64,000 nt of DNA from an uncultured Collinsella sp. (GTDB lineage: Bacteria > Actinomycetota > Coriobacteriia > Coriobacteriales > Coriobacteriaceae): positions 1-64,000 of the forward strand of contig CABRHH010000007.1 in the NCBI GenBank assembly GCA_902470695.1, in the 5' to 3' direction. Each line of letters starts with the position of its first letter. The stretch's first letter is position 1. The notes under the pieces were generated by a model, which saw nothing but the letters and a program-made list of their open reading frames with translations, was not told the DNA's origin and ran no database searches. Made by a program: the position numbers and the translations under genes. Positions 54,131-63,360 of this stretch are shown one piece after another.

Positions 54131-57100
54131 CTACGCATCCCTTCTGGTGAAGCCGAGCGAATGGTTGAACGAGCAGCGCGAGCGCGGGGTTACGGCGGCG
54201 GCGACATCGCCGGCGGCGAGCCGGGCGAGCCGCTCGCCCACACGCGCCTCCACCGTATCGAGCAGCTCCTCGAATAAGCAGGTCCCGCCGCGCTCCTCGT
54301 CGGGAAAGCCGCTCTTGAGCCCCGGGACGCGCCCGTCGCCGGGCTCGACCTGGGCAAGCTCCGCCGCCACCGCGCCGCACATGGCTGGAGCGGAGGTCTT
54401 GGTGGTGAAGTAAAGGGCGCCGCGCACGTCGAGGCCGAGCGTGCGCCGCAGGGCCTGGGCGTAGATGAGCGTCTGCGTGTGCTCGGGCAGCCAGGCCTCA
54501 TCGGCAAGCGGGGCGGCGGCATCCTTCTTGGCGGGCACCGTGGGATCGGCCAGGCGGAACTGGCGCGCATCGGCGCGGTGCTTGTAGTCGATCACCACCG
54601 CACGACCCTCGGCGTCCACGTCCACGCGGTCGATGCGGCCGCCGAGCGGCCAGCCCGCATAGGTGACACCCAGCCCGTCAAAGGAATACTCAAGGTATTC
54701 GGGGGCGAAGGGAGCAAGCGCCGGAGCCTCGTAGCGCACGGCTGCCTCGACCTGCCGGTAGATGTCATCGACCTGGAGCGCCTCGAGCGTGGAGTGGGGC
54801 ACGAGCGGGGCGGAGGAATCGGTTTTGCCCCGGGCGTGCTCGGCACGGACCTCGTCGAACACCGGACGCAGCAGCTCAAGTGCGCGCTCCAGGTTCTCCT
54901 CGGTCACGCGGCGCAGGCCGCACGCGCGCACGCGTTCATGGAAGCGCTCCATGACATCGTGCACGAAATTGCCCTTCTCCATATTCCCGAACCCGGCGTC
55001 GAGCGACTGCGGGCGGATGCGCGACGAGACGAACCAGCACAGGGGGCACTCGGCGTAGCTCTCGATCTGGGAGGCTGAGAAGCGCCGGGGGGCGGGGACA
55101 TCCGCGTGCTCCGGATCGCCCGCGCGCAGGACGAGATGGGCCGCCGCCTCCTCGGACAGCAGCTGCGGAGGCAGGCATGCGACGGTCTCGGTGGCAGGTG
55201 CGGGCGCGCCGGGCGTGAAATCCCCCACGATATCGTCCTCGCCCACCTCCATTGCATGCGTGCCCCGCGCCTGCGCTCGCAGTTCGGTCCAGATCGCGGC
55301 CGGATAGCGGTCCTTCGCCTGGCGATCATGCGTGACGCGCGCCAAGGTCACCGCGCCGGCCGCGTCCAGGATGCGGCGCATGCGGCAGCGCTGCACGCCC
55401 ACCGGCTCGAACACCAGCGGCTCGCGGCCCAGGCGGCGCGCAAGCGTGAAGGCCGGCCCCTCCTCGTGGGACAGCGGATAGCTGGCAACATCGACGTCGG
55501 TCACCAGCGCCGCTGAGACGCTGCCGGCGGGGCGCGCCGCAGCCGCGTCCATGCTGCAGATGGCAACCGAGGCGCGCGAGGAGCGCGCACCCGCACTGGC
55601 CCGCAGGCGCACCGGCACCGACAGCCCGTCGAGCGACGCCATGGCGACGCGCTGGGACGCGTGCACCGCATGCGCGGTTGCCGACACCACCTCGAGGGCG
55701 GCGCGCAAGCCGGCGCATTCGACCGATGCGCGGGCCGCCCCGTCATGCGTGCCGAACGCCGCACTCGGCTGCGCCTCGGCGGCGGCGAGCATGGCCTTGA
55801 GGGCGGAGACCGGGCGATCCTGCCACAGGAAACGGACCACGTCGGCGCAGACAGCCGGCACCTGCGCCTGCGGATGGGCATCATCGAGCTTGGCGCGGGC
55901 GGCCTCCTGGCGGCTCTGCACCCCCTGCAGCGACCGAAGGACCGCCTGCGGATCCAAGGCGCGCGAGGAGCGCAGGCGTTTATCGAACGCACGGGCGGAG
56001 GCGGCATCGCCGCCCGAAAGCGGGGAAGCCACCCAGTCGACCAGCTCGGGCGCGGGCCACCACTCGGCCGGTGTTGCCGCGCCGTCCTCGCAGGCGCGCA
56101 TGCGCCCGATCAGGTCGCCCAGGGCGTTGAGCTGGCGGCTGGCCTGCGTATCCGCAAAGCGCACCGTTGCGGACGCCGTGACCGCGAACCCCTGGTTGGC
56201 AAGGACCGGAGCCAGATCCTCGAACGCCTCGATCACCCGCGGCGCCACGACGAGGGCGTCATCTTCGCAGGCGCCGCCGGATTGCGCGGCAGGCGTGGCG
56301 GAGACGGCCGCCGGACCTGCGGCCTGCGCGGCTGAAGTCGCCGAGACGCCGGCCGATGCGGGGGCTTCCGCAGCCGCGAGACTATCCCCGTGCGCAGCAG
56401 TATCCCTCACCAGGCGCATCAGCTCGCGCATATAGGCGGCCTTGCGAGCCGCGGGGCCCGCCACCTCGAGAAACGAGGGGGATGCGGCGGCAGCGCCTCC
56501 GCGCGAGGCGTCAGACGCCGCCAGCTCAGCCCGCTCGCACGCAACGCCCATACCCCCAAACGCCTCTGCGATCGCGGGCGTGAACGCCTCCTGACCGGCA
56601 CCGAGCAGGACGCCGACCCGACCGCCCGCCTCGGCGATCGCGCCCAGGAGCCGCAGGGTCGAGGCGGGAAGCCGCCAGATGTCGCGCAGCAGCACGCACC
56701 GGGCGCAGGCCGGAAGCCCCTCGATGCATCGGTGCGCCACATACTCGGCGGCCTCCGCCTCCTCGACAAGGCCCAGCCGCTCCGTGCGCCGCCGATAGGT
56801 TGCCAGCAGCTGCAGCACCGTTTGCTCCACCCGGCTTGCACCCACGGCATCGCAAGCCGCAGGAAGCAGGTCCTGCGCCATGCGCGCCAGCATGCGCGCC
56901 GTGCCCGGGGTGCTGCGCAAGCCGGGCAGGCCGGCGCCCTGGGCATCCTCGAGCACCTGCGCCATCAGCAGGCGACGCTCCATGCCGGAAATCAGGCGGC
57001 GACCATCCCCCAGCAGCGCCCACAGGCCCGCAACCCAGTGGGAAACCGCCAGCACCTCGGCACCGATGCCCACCCCGGCCTCGGCCAACGTGCGACGGTG

Positions 57101-57226
57101 CATGCCGCACGCAGATGACGGGGCGAGCAGGATGGCACGCCCGGCGGCGGCCGCCTGTGCCAGCAGCTCGACCTCCGGCTTCTCAAGGGACGCACCGGCT
57201 GCGGTGCTATATATGGTCATCGGCAT
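54131..57226 (-). CDS. addB: AddB-like nuclease subunit
   Basis: 1031 aa. The long N-terminal part has the low-complexity, helicase-like but Walker-less character of AddB. The C-terminal PD-(D/E)xK nuclease (PDDEXK_1) shows FSASQIESYAECPLCWF, NFVHDVMERFHERV, GGRIDRVDV and VVIDYKHRAD. AddB proteins hold an iron-sulfur staple from one Cys before and three Cys after the nuclease core; here only CSFNHSLGF is seen at the end, so the cluster may be absent or altered. The stop is 7 nt from the addA start, so the two form an operon, addB first. Confidence 0.8.
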   Translation of the reverse strand: MPMTIYSTAAGASLEKPEVELLAQAAAAGRAILLAPSSACGMHRRTLAEAGVGIGAEVLAVSHWVAGLWALLGDGRRLISGMERRLLMAQVLEDAQGAGLPGLRSTPGTARMLARMAQDLLPAACDAVGASRVEQTVLQLLATYRRRTERLGLVEEAEAAEYVAHRCIEGLPACARCVLLRDIWRLPASTLRLLGAIAEAGGRVGVLLGAGQEAFTPAIAEAFGGMGVACERAELAASDASRGGAAAASPSFLEVAGPAARKAAYMRELMRLVRDTAAHGDSLAAAEAPASAGVSATSAAQAAGPAAVSATPAAQSGGACEDDALVVAPRVIEAFEDLAPVLANQGFAVTASATVRFADTQASRQLNALGDLIGRMRACEDGAATPAEWWPAPELVDWVASPLSGGDAASARAFDKRLRSSRALDPQAVLRSLQGVQSRQEAARAKLDDAHPQAQVPAVCADVVRFLWQDRPVSALKAMLAAAEAQPSAAFGTHDGAARASVECAGLRAALEVVSATAHAVHASQRVAMASLDGLSVPVRLRASAGARSSRASVAICSMDAAAARPAGSVSAALVTDVDVASYPLSHEEGPAFTLARRLGREPLVFEPVGVQRCRMRRILDAAGAVTLARVTHDRQAKDRYPAAIWTELRAQARGTHAMEVGEDDIVGDFTPGAPAPATETVACLPPQLLSEEAAAHLVLRAGDPEHADVPAPRRFSASQIESYAECPLCWFVSSRIRPQSLDAGFGNMEKGNFVHDVMERFHERVRACGLRRVTEENLERALELLRPVFDEVRAEHARGKTDSSAPLVPHSTLEALQVDDIYRQVEAAVRYEAPALAPFAPEYLEYSFDGLGVTYAGWPLGGRIDRVDVDAEGRAVVIDYKHRADARQFRLADPTVPAKKDAAAPLADEAWLPEHTQTLIYAQALRRTLGLDVRGALYFTTKTSAPAMCGAVAAELAQVEPGDGRVPGLKSGFPDEERGGTCLFEELLDTVEARVGERLARLAAGDVAAAVTPRSRCSFNHSLGFTRRDA

Positions 57227-57505
57227 ACGCGTTCGCCCTCTCCGTGGCCTGTCTCCGTGTTCTCGCTTGCATCTATCCTACCTGCCCGCGCAGACACGTT
57301 TTCCCAGAACGGCGGAGACCGGACGAACACCATGCGGCGGCGCCCCGGTGCCGCAGGTCGCTCGGAACCAAACCATCATCAAATTGTTGCTTTTCGACAG
57401 CTTATGCCGCAAAACGGCGAGCACGCGCAAGCCGGCCCACAGGGCAGGACGGCCATCCGCCGCGGGCGTCCGCGCGCGCCGTCGCCCGCTCGCCCCGCCT
57501 CTCCG

Positions 57506-57817
57506 TTAGCGCGACCCCTCGAGCTTCTCCAGAACGCGACGGTATCCGCCGTATTCGCCGTTCAGGGCCTTGGAGACGCGGCTCACCGTGGTGGACGATG
57601 CGCCGGTGCGCGCCTGCACCTCAACGTAGGGCTCGCCCTCGTCGAGATAGCGCGCCACCTGCAGGCGCTGGGCAAAATCGCAGATCTCGCGCGGGGTGCA
57701 CAGGTCGGTGAGGAATGCCCGCACATCATCGGCATCCTCCAGCAACAGACAGGCCTCCACCAGCTGCTCGACATCCGCACGCTCGAACATCTTCTCGATA
57801 TTCATGTCCATCGCCAT
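57506..57817 (-). CDS. YerC/YecD family TrpR-related protein
   Basis: 103 aa, all-helical, with a TrpR-like helix-turn-helix: CTPREICDFAQRLQVARYLDEG then TGASSTTVSRVSKALN. The family is named YerC/YecD and its ligand is unknown. I chose ATG 57817 because GGGGAGG lies 7 nt upstream; residues encoded further upstream show no homology. An extended -10 (TGCTACACT) lies about 70 nt upstream. Confidence 0.88.
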   Translation of the reverse strand: MAMDMNIEKMFERADVEQLVEACLLLEDADDVRAFLTDLCTPREICDFAQRLQVARYLDEGEPYVEVQARTGASSTTVSRVSKALNGEYGGYRRVLEKLEGSR

Positions 57818-57888
57818 CCTATCGCCTCCCCGCCTTGCGGGTCCGTATATGCATTCGAAGCGCCCTCTTGAGCGCTTTGCCGCAGCAG

Positions 57889-57894
57889 AGTGTA
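57889..57894 (-). promoter_or_regulatory. Extended -10 upstream of the YerC-family gene
   Basis: TGCTACACT on the minus strand matches the extended -10 form TGnTAnAnT. The same sequence stands before the DUF3267 gene. No convincing -35. Confidence 0.4.
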
Positions 57895-58142
57895 GCACAC
57901 TGTCGCGCTAAAGTATCTAGGGCCCCATCAGGCGCTTCACCGTTTTGCCATGAACCCATCGGGCGCGGACACACCACCGGCGCCAGGAGCCGAGTGATAC
58001 AGCTCCGGCCCGGACGCCGAGGCTGCAGCCACTGTCGCCGCACCAGCTGTCCCGCAAGGCGCCCGGCTGCGGTGCCCGTCGGGCAAAACCGGCGGTGACG
58101 GCGCATCGACATGCAACGGAGAACGCGGCCCTCGCAGCCGTT

Positions 58143-59279
58143 TCACGCGCGCGACACCCTGCCCGCAAGCCCCGTGGTCCAGCGCACCGCGCCGGCGCTG
58201 TCCACCACCACCGCCTCGACACCCGGCAGCGATTCGACAAACGCCAACGCGCCGGCTGCCCCCATCATAAGCGCGGCGGTTGAGTACCCATCCCCGTCCA
58301 GCGAGCGCGCCGCCACGATCGACACGCTCGCAGCATCGGTGCGGACGGGCATGCCGTCGCGCGGATCGAGGATGTGATGGTAGATTCGCCCGCCGCGCGT
58401 GAAGCGCCGCTCGTGCAGCCCGCTGGTCACCACCGTACCGTCGACCAACTCGACGACCGCGCAGGTGCGCCGAGGGTCATGCGGGTCCACGATGCCGATC
58501 CGCCACGGAGCCGGCACGCCCACGGACGCCCCCGTTGTACGCATCGGCGTTTCAGGCTTGCCTCCGCCCACCAGCACGTTGCCGCCCAGGTTGAGCGCAA
58601 AGCGGCTCACGCCATGGCGGCGGCACAGACATGCCAGGTCGTCGGCGATATAGCCCTTCGCGATACCGCCCAAATCGAGCACGCAATCCGGATCATCGAT
58701 GGCGAGCGTGGGGCGCGCGACGGCCGGTGCGGGCCAACCGTCCACATGCACGTGGTCCATACCCACATGCGCGCAGGCACGGGCGAGCTCCAGGCGGCTG
58801 GGGACCCGCCGCCGTTTGAAGTCCCACAGACCCGTGACCCCGCCCATGGTCACGTCGAACCGTCCGCCGCTGCGCGCGCAATAGCCGGCAGCCAGATGCA
58901 CCAGCTCGGCGGTCTCGGGCTGCACGGCAACGGGCCGTGGCGCGGCCGCATGCGCCCGCGCGATATCCGAGTCAGGGCGCGTGCGGGAGAGATGCCGTTC
59001 GAAATACACGCAGCGCTCGGCGCAAGCCAGCAGCGCATCGTCGAGCTGTCGGGGATCACAAGCGGCGCGGACACCCGTCGGCGCCGAGTTCGCCTCGTCG
59101 CCCGGACACGCGTCACGCGGGCACGCATCACCCGGGTACGCATGGAGCGCCACCTCCGTATCGAACGCCTCGAAGCGCAGCATGCGGCCGCCAGCGGCAT
59201 CGTCTGTGACCTGCAGCGTGTGGACACCGGCAACACCGTCCTCGGCCCGCGACATGTCCCCGCTCATCGCCCCGCCCAT
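58143..59279 (-). CDS. apbE: FAD:protein FMN transferase
   Basis: Attaches FMN covalently to Thr of flavoproteins such as Rnf/Nqr subunits. About 378 aa. The family blocks are SGGRFDVTMGGVTGLWDF, VLDLGGIAKGYIADDL (FAD site), LNLGGNVLVGG, TSGLHERRF and HHILDPRDGMPVRTDAASVS (metal site). No lipobox or signal peptide is seen with the chosen start, so it may be cytoplasmic; other ATGs at 59267 or further upstream are possible and the N-terminus is uncertain. Its flavoprotein targets are not in the window. Confidence 0.88.
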   Translation of the reverse strand: MGGAMSGDMSRAEDGVAGVHTLQVTDDAAGGRMLRFEAFDTEVALHAYPGDACPRDACPGDEANSAPTGVRAACDPRQLDDALLACAERCVYFERHLSRTRPDSDIARAHAAAPRPVAVQPETAELVHLAAGYCARSGGRFDVTMGGVTGLWDFKRRRVPSRLELARACAHVGMDHVHVDGWPAPAVARPTLAIDDPDCVLDLGGIAKGYIADDLACLCRRHGVSRFALNLGGNVLVGGGKPETPMRTTGASVGVPAPWRIGIVDPHDPRRTCAVVELVDGTVVTSGLHERRFTRGGRIYHHILDPRDGMPVRTDAASVSIVAARSLDGDGYSTAALMMGAAGALAFVESLPGVEAVVVDSAGAVRWTTGLAGRVSRA

Positions 59280-59414
59280 CGTCGGCATCCCCCGCAGCGC
59301 AGATGCCGCCGGGGCGATTCGGGTAAAATGGTGCGACCATGCACCCTGCATGCGCCGCGCGCATCCAGCCGCCGGATGCCAGCGCACGGGCGGTGCGCAT
59401 AGAAAGGATTCTCC

Positions 59415-59780
59415 ATGCGGTTTCTACTCAACTGGATCGTCACCTCGATCGCGATCGCCATCGCCACGTTCATCGTTCCGGGCATCGAGCCGTTCGGAAC
59501 CACCGAGGCGTGGATCAGCTTTGCGGGCGTGGGACTGTTCCTGGGCTTGGTGAATTCGGTCGTCAAGCCGCTCATTACCATGATCTCCCTGCCGCTGACC
59601 TGCCTGACCCTCGGTGTGTTCCAGCTGGTGGTCAACAGTTTCATGCTGGAGCTGGCGAGCTGGCTATCGGTCAACCTGCTGGGCACCGGCATCGCCATCC
59701 ACGGCTTCTTCCCGGCCTTCATGGGCGCGATCCTCATCAGCATCCTGTGCTCGATCCTAGGCACCGTCACCCAGGACTAG
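59415..59780 (+). CDS. Phage-holin-4-superfamily membrane protein
   Basis: 121 aa with four predicted membrane helices (LNWIVTSIAIAIATFIVPGI; FAGVGLFLGLVNSVV; ISLPLTCLTLGVFQLVVNSF; FFPAFMGAILISILCSILG). This matches the widespread PF04020-type family. Despite the name these are usually chromosomal membrane proteins unrelated to lysis; function unknown. AGAAAGGATTCTCC precedes the ATG. It is divergent from apbE. Confidence 0.88.
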   Translation: MRFLLNWIVTSIAIAIATFIVPGIEPFGTTEAWISFAGVGLFLGLVNSVVKPLITMISLPLTCLTLGVFQLVVNSFMLELASWLSVNLLGTGIAIHGFFPAFMGAILISILCSILGTVTQD

Positions 59781-59819
59781 CCGCGGACATCGGCAGCATG
59801 CAGGTGAGCGGTGGACGGG

Positions 59820-59975
59820 CGGGCGAAAGCCGTTGCTGTCGCGAGCGGGCGCCGGGAGCCTTGCTGCCGCGTTCGGACACCGGGGCCTTGCTGCCACGGG
59901 ATGCCCAAAGGCCGTTGCTGCCACGGACGAGCACGCGGCGGACGGTCGCCTGAACGCCGTTGCTGCGGCGGCATA
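59820..59975. repeat. Irregular tandem repeat around GCCGTTGCTGC
   Basis: Five degenerate units beginning GCCGTTGCTG or GCCTTGCTGC, spaced about 26-45 bp, lie between the holin-like gene and the Rrf2 gene stop. Period and length vary. No coding role seen. Confidence 0.5.
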
Positions 59976-60024
59976 GAAGTGCAGCCGCAGCAACGTTGCC
60001 GAAAACCACTCGAAAGAAACGCTT

Positions 60025-60459
60025 CTAAATCACGTAATCGAAATCCGACTCGCGCGGCGCGTTCGCCAAGTCGGCGATGGTGACGCTGTCCAGGTACTCG
60101 GCGATGATGCGGTCGAGCTCCATCCACATGCCGATCGTCGAGCACTCCGACGCGCGGCCGCAGCCCTCGCATCCCTTGTCCAGACAGGCGACGGGCGCCA
60201 AACTCCCCTCGGTCAGGCGCAGCACATGCCCTACCGTGATCTGGTCCGCATCGCCGTTCAGCCGGTAGCCGCCGCCCTTGCCGCGCATACCCGTCAGCAC
60301 GCCGTTGCGCACCAGGGTTGCCAGGATGTTCTCGAGGTACTTCTCCGAAATATCCTGGCGGTCGGCGATCTCCTTCAGCGGAATGCGGCCGTTGGCCTGG
60401 TGCTCGGCCAGATCAACAAGAACACGCAAGGCGTAGCGCCCTTTCGTTGACACCAACAT
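60025..60459 (-). CDS. Rrf2-family regulator, CymR/IscR-like
   Basis: 144 aa. The N-terminal winged helix is MLVSTKGRYALRVLVDLAEH with ISEKYLENILATLVRNG and GKGGGYRL, standard for Rrf2. Four Cys at about 92, 97, 100 and 106 sit close to the [2Fe-2S] ligands of IscR (92, 98, 104), so a redox or cluster sensor is plausible. It is divergent from cysK, which in other bacteria is the CymR target. ATG 60459 follows AAAGGGG at 8 nt; an ATG 18 nt further upstream is possible. Confidence 0.88.
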   Translation of the reverse strand: MLVSTKGRYALRVLVDLAEHQANGRIPLKEIADRQDISEKYLENILATLVRNGVLTGMRGKGGGYRLNGDADQITVGHVLRLTEGSLAPVACLDKGCEGCGRASECSTIGMWMELDRIIAEYLDSVTIADLANAPRESDFDYVI

Positions 60460-60540
60460 GGTATCTGCCCCTTTCATACTGCTCTCGGGTTAGAGGATAG
60501 CAGATAAACCTCCTGCAAAACGATTTTTCTCAAAATCCTA

Positions 60541-60570
60541 TTGACAAGCTAGGGTTAGATGCCCTAATCT
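60541..60570 (+). promoter_or_regulatory. cysK promoter with overlapping operator dyad
   Basis: TTGACA (60541-60546) and TAATCT (60565-60570) are 18 bp apart. The dyad TAGGG-TTAGATG-CCCTA (60550-60566) fills the spacer and reaches the -10, an ideal place for a repressor. The divergent Rrf2 protein is the obvious candidate. Confidence 0.65.
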
Positions 60571-60579
60571 CCAAGGCAA

Positions 60580-60616
60580 CATTTACATATATACCCCTTG
60601 TGTTTATATGTAAATG
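60580..60616. promoter_or_regulatory. 12-bp perfect inverted repeat in the cysK leader
   Basis: CATTTACATATA (60580-60591) and TATATGTAAATG (60605-60616) are perfect complements around a 13-nt loop containing TACCCCTTG. It is AT-rich and lies just downstream of the -10. It could be a second operator or an RNA hairpin at the 5' end of the transcript. Confidence 0.7.
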
Positions 60617-60672
60617 AAAAGCACTGGACAGTCGTGCAGGTATACCCTGTCGCGCGCACAGAAAGGATCGCC

Positions 60673-61611
60673 ATGAGCGCCATCTACACCTCTATCGACC
60701 AACTCGTTGGCAATACGCCCCTGCTTGAACTCACCCATATTGAACGCGAGCGCAACCTGCAAGCGCGCGTTCTCGTGAAGCTCGAGTATTTCAACCCCGC
60801 GGGGTCCGTCAAGGACCGCGTGGCGCGCAGCATGCTCGACCGCGCCGAGGACGAAGGCGTCATCGCCCCGAACGCCGGCTACACGATCATCGAGCCTACC
60901 AGCGGAAACACTGGCGTGGGCCTCGCCTCCATGGCCACGGCACGCGGCTACCGGGTCGTCATCACCATGCCTGAGACCATGAGCATGGAGCGTCGCCTGC
61001 TCATGGGCGCCTACGGAGCCGAGCTGGTCCTCACCCCGGGCGCCGAGGGCATGAAGGGTGCCATCGCGCGCGCCCAGCAGCTGGCTGCCGAGACACCCAA
61101 GAGCTGGGTGGCCGGCCAGTTCTCGAACCCGGCGAACCCCGCCGCCCACGAGCAGACCACCGGCCCCGAGATCTGGCGCGATACCGACGGCGCCGTCGAC
61201 ATCTTCGTGGCGGGCGTGGGCACCGGTGGGACCGTCACGGGCGTGGGCCACTACCTGAAGAGCAAGAAGTCCGAGGTCCGCGTGGTTGCGGTGGAGCCGG
61301 CCGCCTCGCCGGTGCTCTCCGAGGGTCACGCCGGCCCACATAAGATCCAGGGCATCGGCGCCGGCTTCGTCCCCGACGTGCTCGACACCCACGTCTACGA
61401 CGAGGTCATGACGGTCGCCAACGAGGATGCCTTCTCCACCGGGCGCCTGGTTGGGCACCGCGAGGGCGTGCTGGTGGGTATCTCGTCGGGCGCGGCGGTG
61501 TGGGCAGCGCTCGAGCTGGCCGCCAAGCCCGAAAATAAGGGCAAGACCATCGTGGCGCTGCTTGCCGACACCGGTGAGCGCTACCTGTCCACCCCGCTGT
61601 TCAGCGAGTAG
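60673..61611 (+). CDS. cysK: Cysteine synthase (O-acetylserine sulfhydrylase)
   Basis: PLP enzyme that makes L-cysteine from O-acetylserine and sulfide, 312 aa. The PLP lysine is in FNPAGSVKDRVA; the substrate loop TSGNTGVGLA and phosphate loop GVGTGGTVTG are standard, and GISSGAAVWAALELA closes the fold. ATG 60673 follows AGAAAGGA; upstream in-frame codons overlap the regulatory dyad and are not used. It precedes mnmA by about 108 bp on the same strand. Confidence 0.95.
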   Translation: MSAIYTSIDQLVGNTPLLELTHIERERNLQARVLVKLEYFNPAGSVKDRVARSMLDRAEDEGVIAPNAGYTIIEPTSGNTGVGLASMATARGYRVVITMPETMSMERRLLMGAYGAELVLTPGAEGMKGAIARAQQLAAETPKSWVAGQFSNPANPAAHEQTTGPEIWRDTDGAVDIFVAGVGTGGTVTGVGHYLKSKKSEVRVVAVEPAASPVLSEGHAGPHKIQGIGAGFVPDVLDTHVYDEVMTVANEDAFSTGRLVGHREGVLVGISSGAAVWAALELAAKPENKGKTIVALLADTGERYLSTPLFSE

Positions 61612-61671
61612 AATAGACAGCCGCACACAAGGGCGTCCCGCGTTTCGACAGGCGCGGGGCCCTGTCCGCAC

Positions 61672-61698
61672 GGGCGGGGCCGGCAGACGGCTCCGCCC
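61672..61698 (+). terminator. GC-rich hairpin between cysK and mnmA
   Basis: GGGCGGGGCC pairs with GGCTCCGCCC (one G-T pair) around GGCAGAC or so, followed by TCGTT. The weak T tract makes it at best a partial terminator. Confidence 0.4.
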
Positions 61699-61719
61699 TC
61701 GTTCGCATAAGGAGAAGCG

Positions 61720-63099
61720 GTGGCGAGAAAGCGCGTACTGGTTGCCATGAGCGGCGGCGTCGATTCGAGCGTCACCGCCTACGTGCTCCAACAGCAGGGA
61801 TACGAATGCATCGGGGCGACCATGCGCCTCACGTGCAGCCGCACCTTCGGCGATGATACCGAGCGTTCCTGCTGCTCGCTAGCCGACCTGGAGGACGCCG
61901 AGGCCGTCTGCGCGCGGCTGGGCATCCCCTGGCAGGCCATCGACTTCCGTGAGACGTTCTCGCGTGCGGTCATCGACAAGTTCGTCAGTACCTATGAGCA
62001 GGGGCGCACCCCCAACCCCTGCATCGACTGCAACCGCTACCTCAAGTTCGGCGCGCTGCTCGACCGGGCGCGCGAGATGGGCTGCGACTTCGTGGCAACC
62101 GGGCACTACGCACGCGTGAGCACCTTGGACCGCGTGCTTGCCGAAACAGCGGAAAGCGGCCGCGGGGGTATCGGCGGGGGCATCGATGCAGACGCCGGCG
62201 GGGGCGTCGATACGGCGCGCTCAGTTGCGGGGATTGCGCCATGCGGTGACGCAGCGGGTGCGGCGGCGGGCGGGCCCGCCGATGGCGGACGTCCATCAAG
62301 CGGCATGCACCCGCAGGCCCCCGCGCACCCAGCAGACAACCGCGACCGCGCCGCCGAGCGGGCCGTACTGGAGCGCATCGCCGAGCTGGCGGGCGGACCG
62401 GTGCGGACGCTTTCGCTCGGAGCGGATCCCGCCAAGGACCAAAGCTACGTGCTCTACGCGCTCACGCAGGAGCGCTTGGCGCACACGCTGCTGCCGCTCG
62501 GCGGGCTCGTCAAGGAGCGTGACGTGCGAAAGATCGCCCGCGAACAGGGATTTTCGAATGCCGCGAAACGCGACAGCCAGGGCATCTGCTTCGTACCCGA
62601 CGGCGATTTCGCCCGCTACATCGAGGAGCGGCGCGGGCACGCACTGCCGGCGGGCGACATCGTGGATGCGCACGGGCGGGTGCTTGGAACGCACCGGGGC
62701 GCCATCCGCTACACCGTCGGGCAGCGCAAGGGCCTGGGCGTGGCGTGCGCGCACCCCGTCTACGTCACCGGCATCGATGCGCGGGCAAACACCGTCACCC
62801 TGGGCGAAAACGACGAGCTCATGGCATCTACCCTCCTTGCGGATGACTGGATCTGGAGCGCGCCGGCATCTGCCATGGAGGCGTTGCTCGACGAGGTCGG
62901 CGACGCGGGCATGCCGGTGAGCGCCAAGATCCGCTACCACCACCCCAGCCATGCGTGCCGCATGTATCGCGCGGAGAACGGGATACGGCTCGTGTTCGCC
63001 GCGCCCGAGCGCGCAATCGCGCCGGGCCAGGCGGTGGTGGTCTACGCTCTCGATACGGTTCTGGGCGGCGGCACCGTGCGCGAGGTGCCGCGGGGATAG
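61720..63099 (+). CDS. mnmA: tRNA-specific 2-thiouridylase
   Basis: Thiolates U34 of Lys, Glu and Gln tRNAs. The PP-loop is VAMSGGVDSSV; the two catalytic Cys are in GRTPNPCIDCN (Cys101) and DSQGICFVPDGDF; TVGQRKGLGV and the C-terminal barrel are standard. Between residues about 135 and 229 there is a Gly/Ala/Asp-rich insertion where other MnmA proteins have a short loop, making this 459 aa rather than about 360. GTG 61720 is the start, with AGGAG just upstream. The sulfur-donor desulfurase is not in the window. Confidence 0.93.
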   Translation: MARKRVLVAMSGGVDSSVTAYVLQQQGYECIGATMRLTCSRTFGDDTERSCCSLADLEDAEAVCARLGIPWQAIDFRETFSRAVIDKFVSTYEQGRTPNPCIDCNRYLKFGALLDRAREMGCDFVATGHYARVSTLDRVLAETAESGRGGIGGGIDADAGGGVDTARSVAGIAPCGDAAGAAAGGPADGGRPSSGMHPQAPAHPADNRDRAAERAVLERIAELAGGPVRTLSLGADPAKDQSYVLYALTQERLAHTLLPLGGLVKERDVRKIAREQGFSNAAKRDSQGICFVPDGDFARYIEERRGHALPAGDIVDAHGRVLGTHRGAIRYTVGQRKGLGVACAHPVYVTGIDARANTVTLGENDELMASTLLADDWIWSAPASAMEALLDEVGDAGMPVSAKIRYHHPSHACRMYRAENGIRLVFAAPERAIAPGQAVVVYALDTVLGGGTVREVPRG

Positions 63100-63360
63100 A
63101 GATCGGGTCTGGGCAACCGCACGGGCGCCGAGCCGAGGACGCGCGGAAAGACGCGGCTCGCCCACCGATGTGCGAGCCGCGGCGGCACCGCGCGCGACCT
63201 CAGGCGCCTGGGCTGGGGCGTCTCCACGCGCGACCTCAGGCGCATGGGCCGAGGCGCTTCCACGCGCGATGCCCGCAAGAGCTGCCGCGACGATGTCGCG
63301 CACACCCCACGCACACACCCCAGGCCTGCGAGCTGGGGCGTTTCAACGCACGTCCCCAAG
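63100..63360. other. Intergenic after mnmA
   Basis: GC-rich, with imperfect repeats of CGCGCGACCTCAGGCGC and TGGGGCGTYTC-like pieces (63200-63270). No gene or terminator that I can support. Confidence 0.45.

Noticed and set aside
60598..60672. Upstream in-frame extension of cysK by 25 codons
   Set aside because: It overlaps the 12-bp dyad and lacks a ribosome site; ATG 60673 has one and matches the family start.
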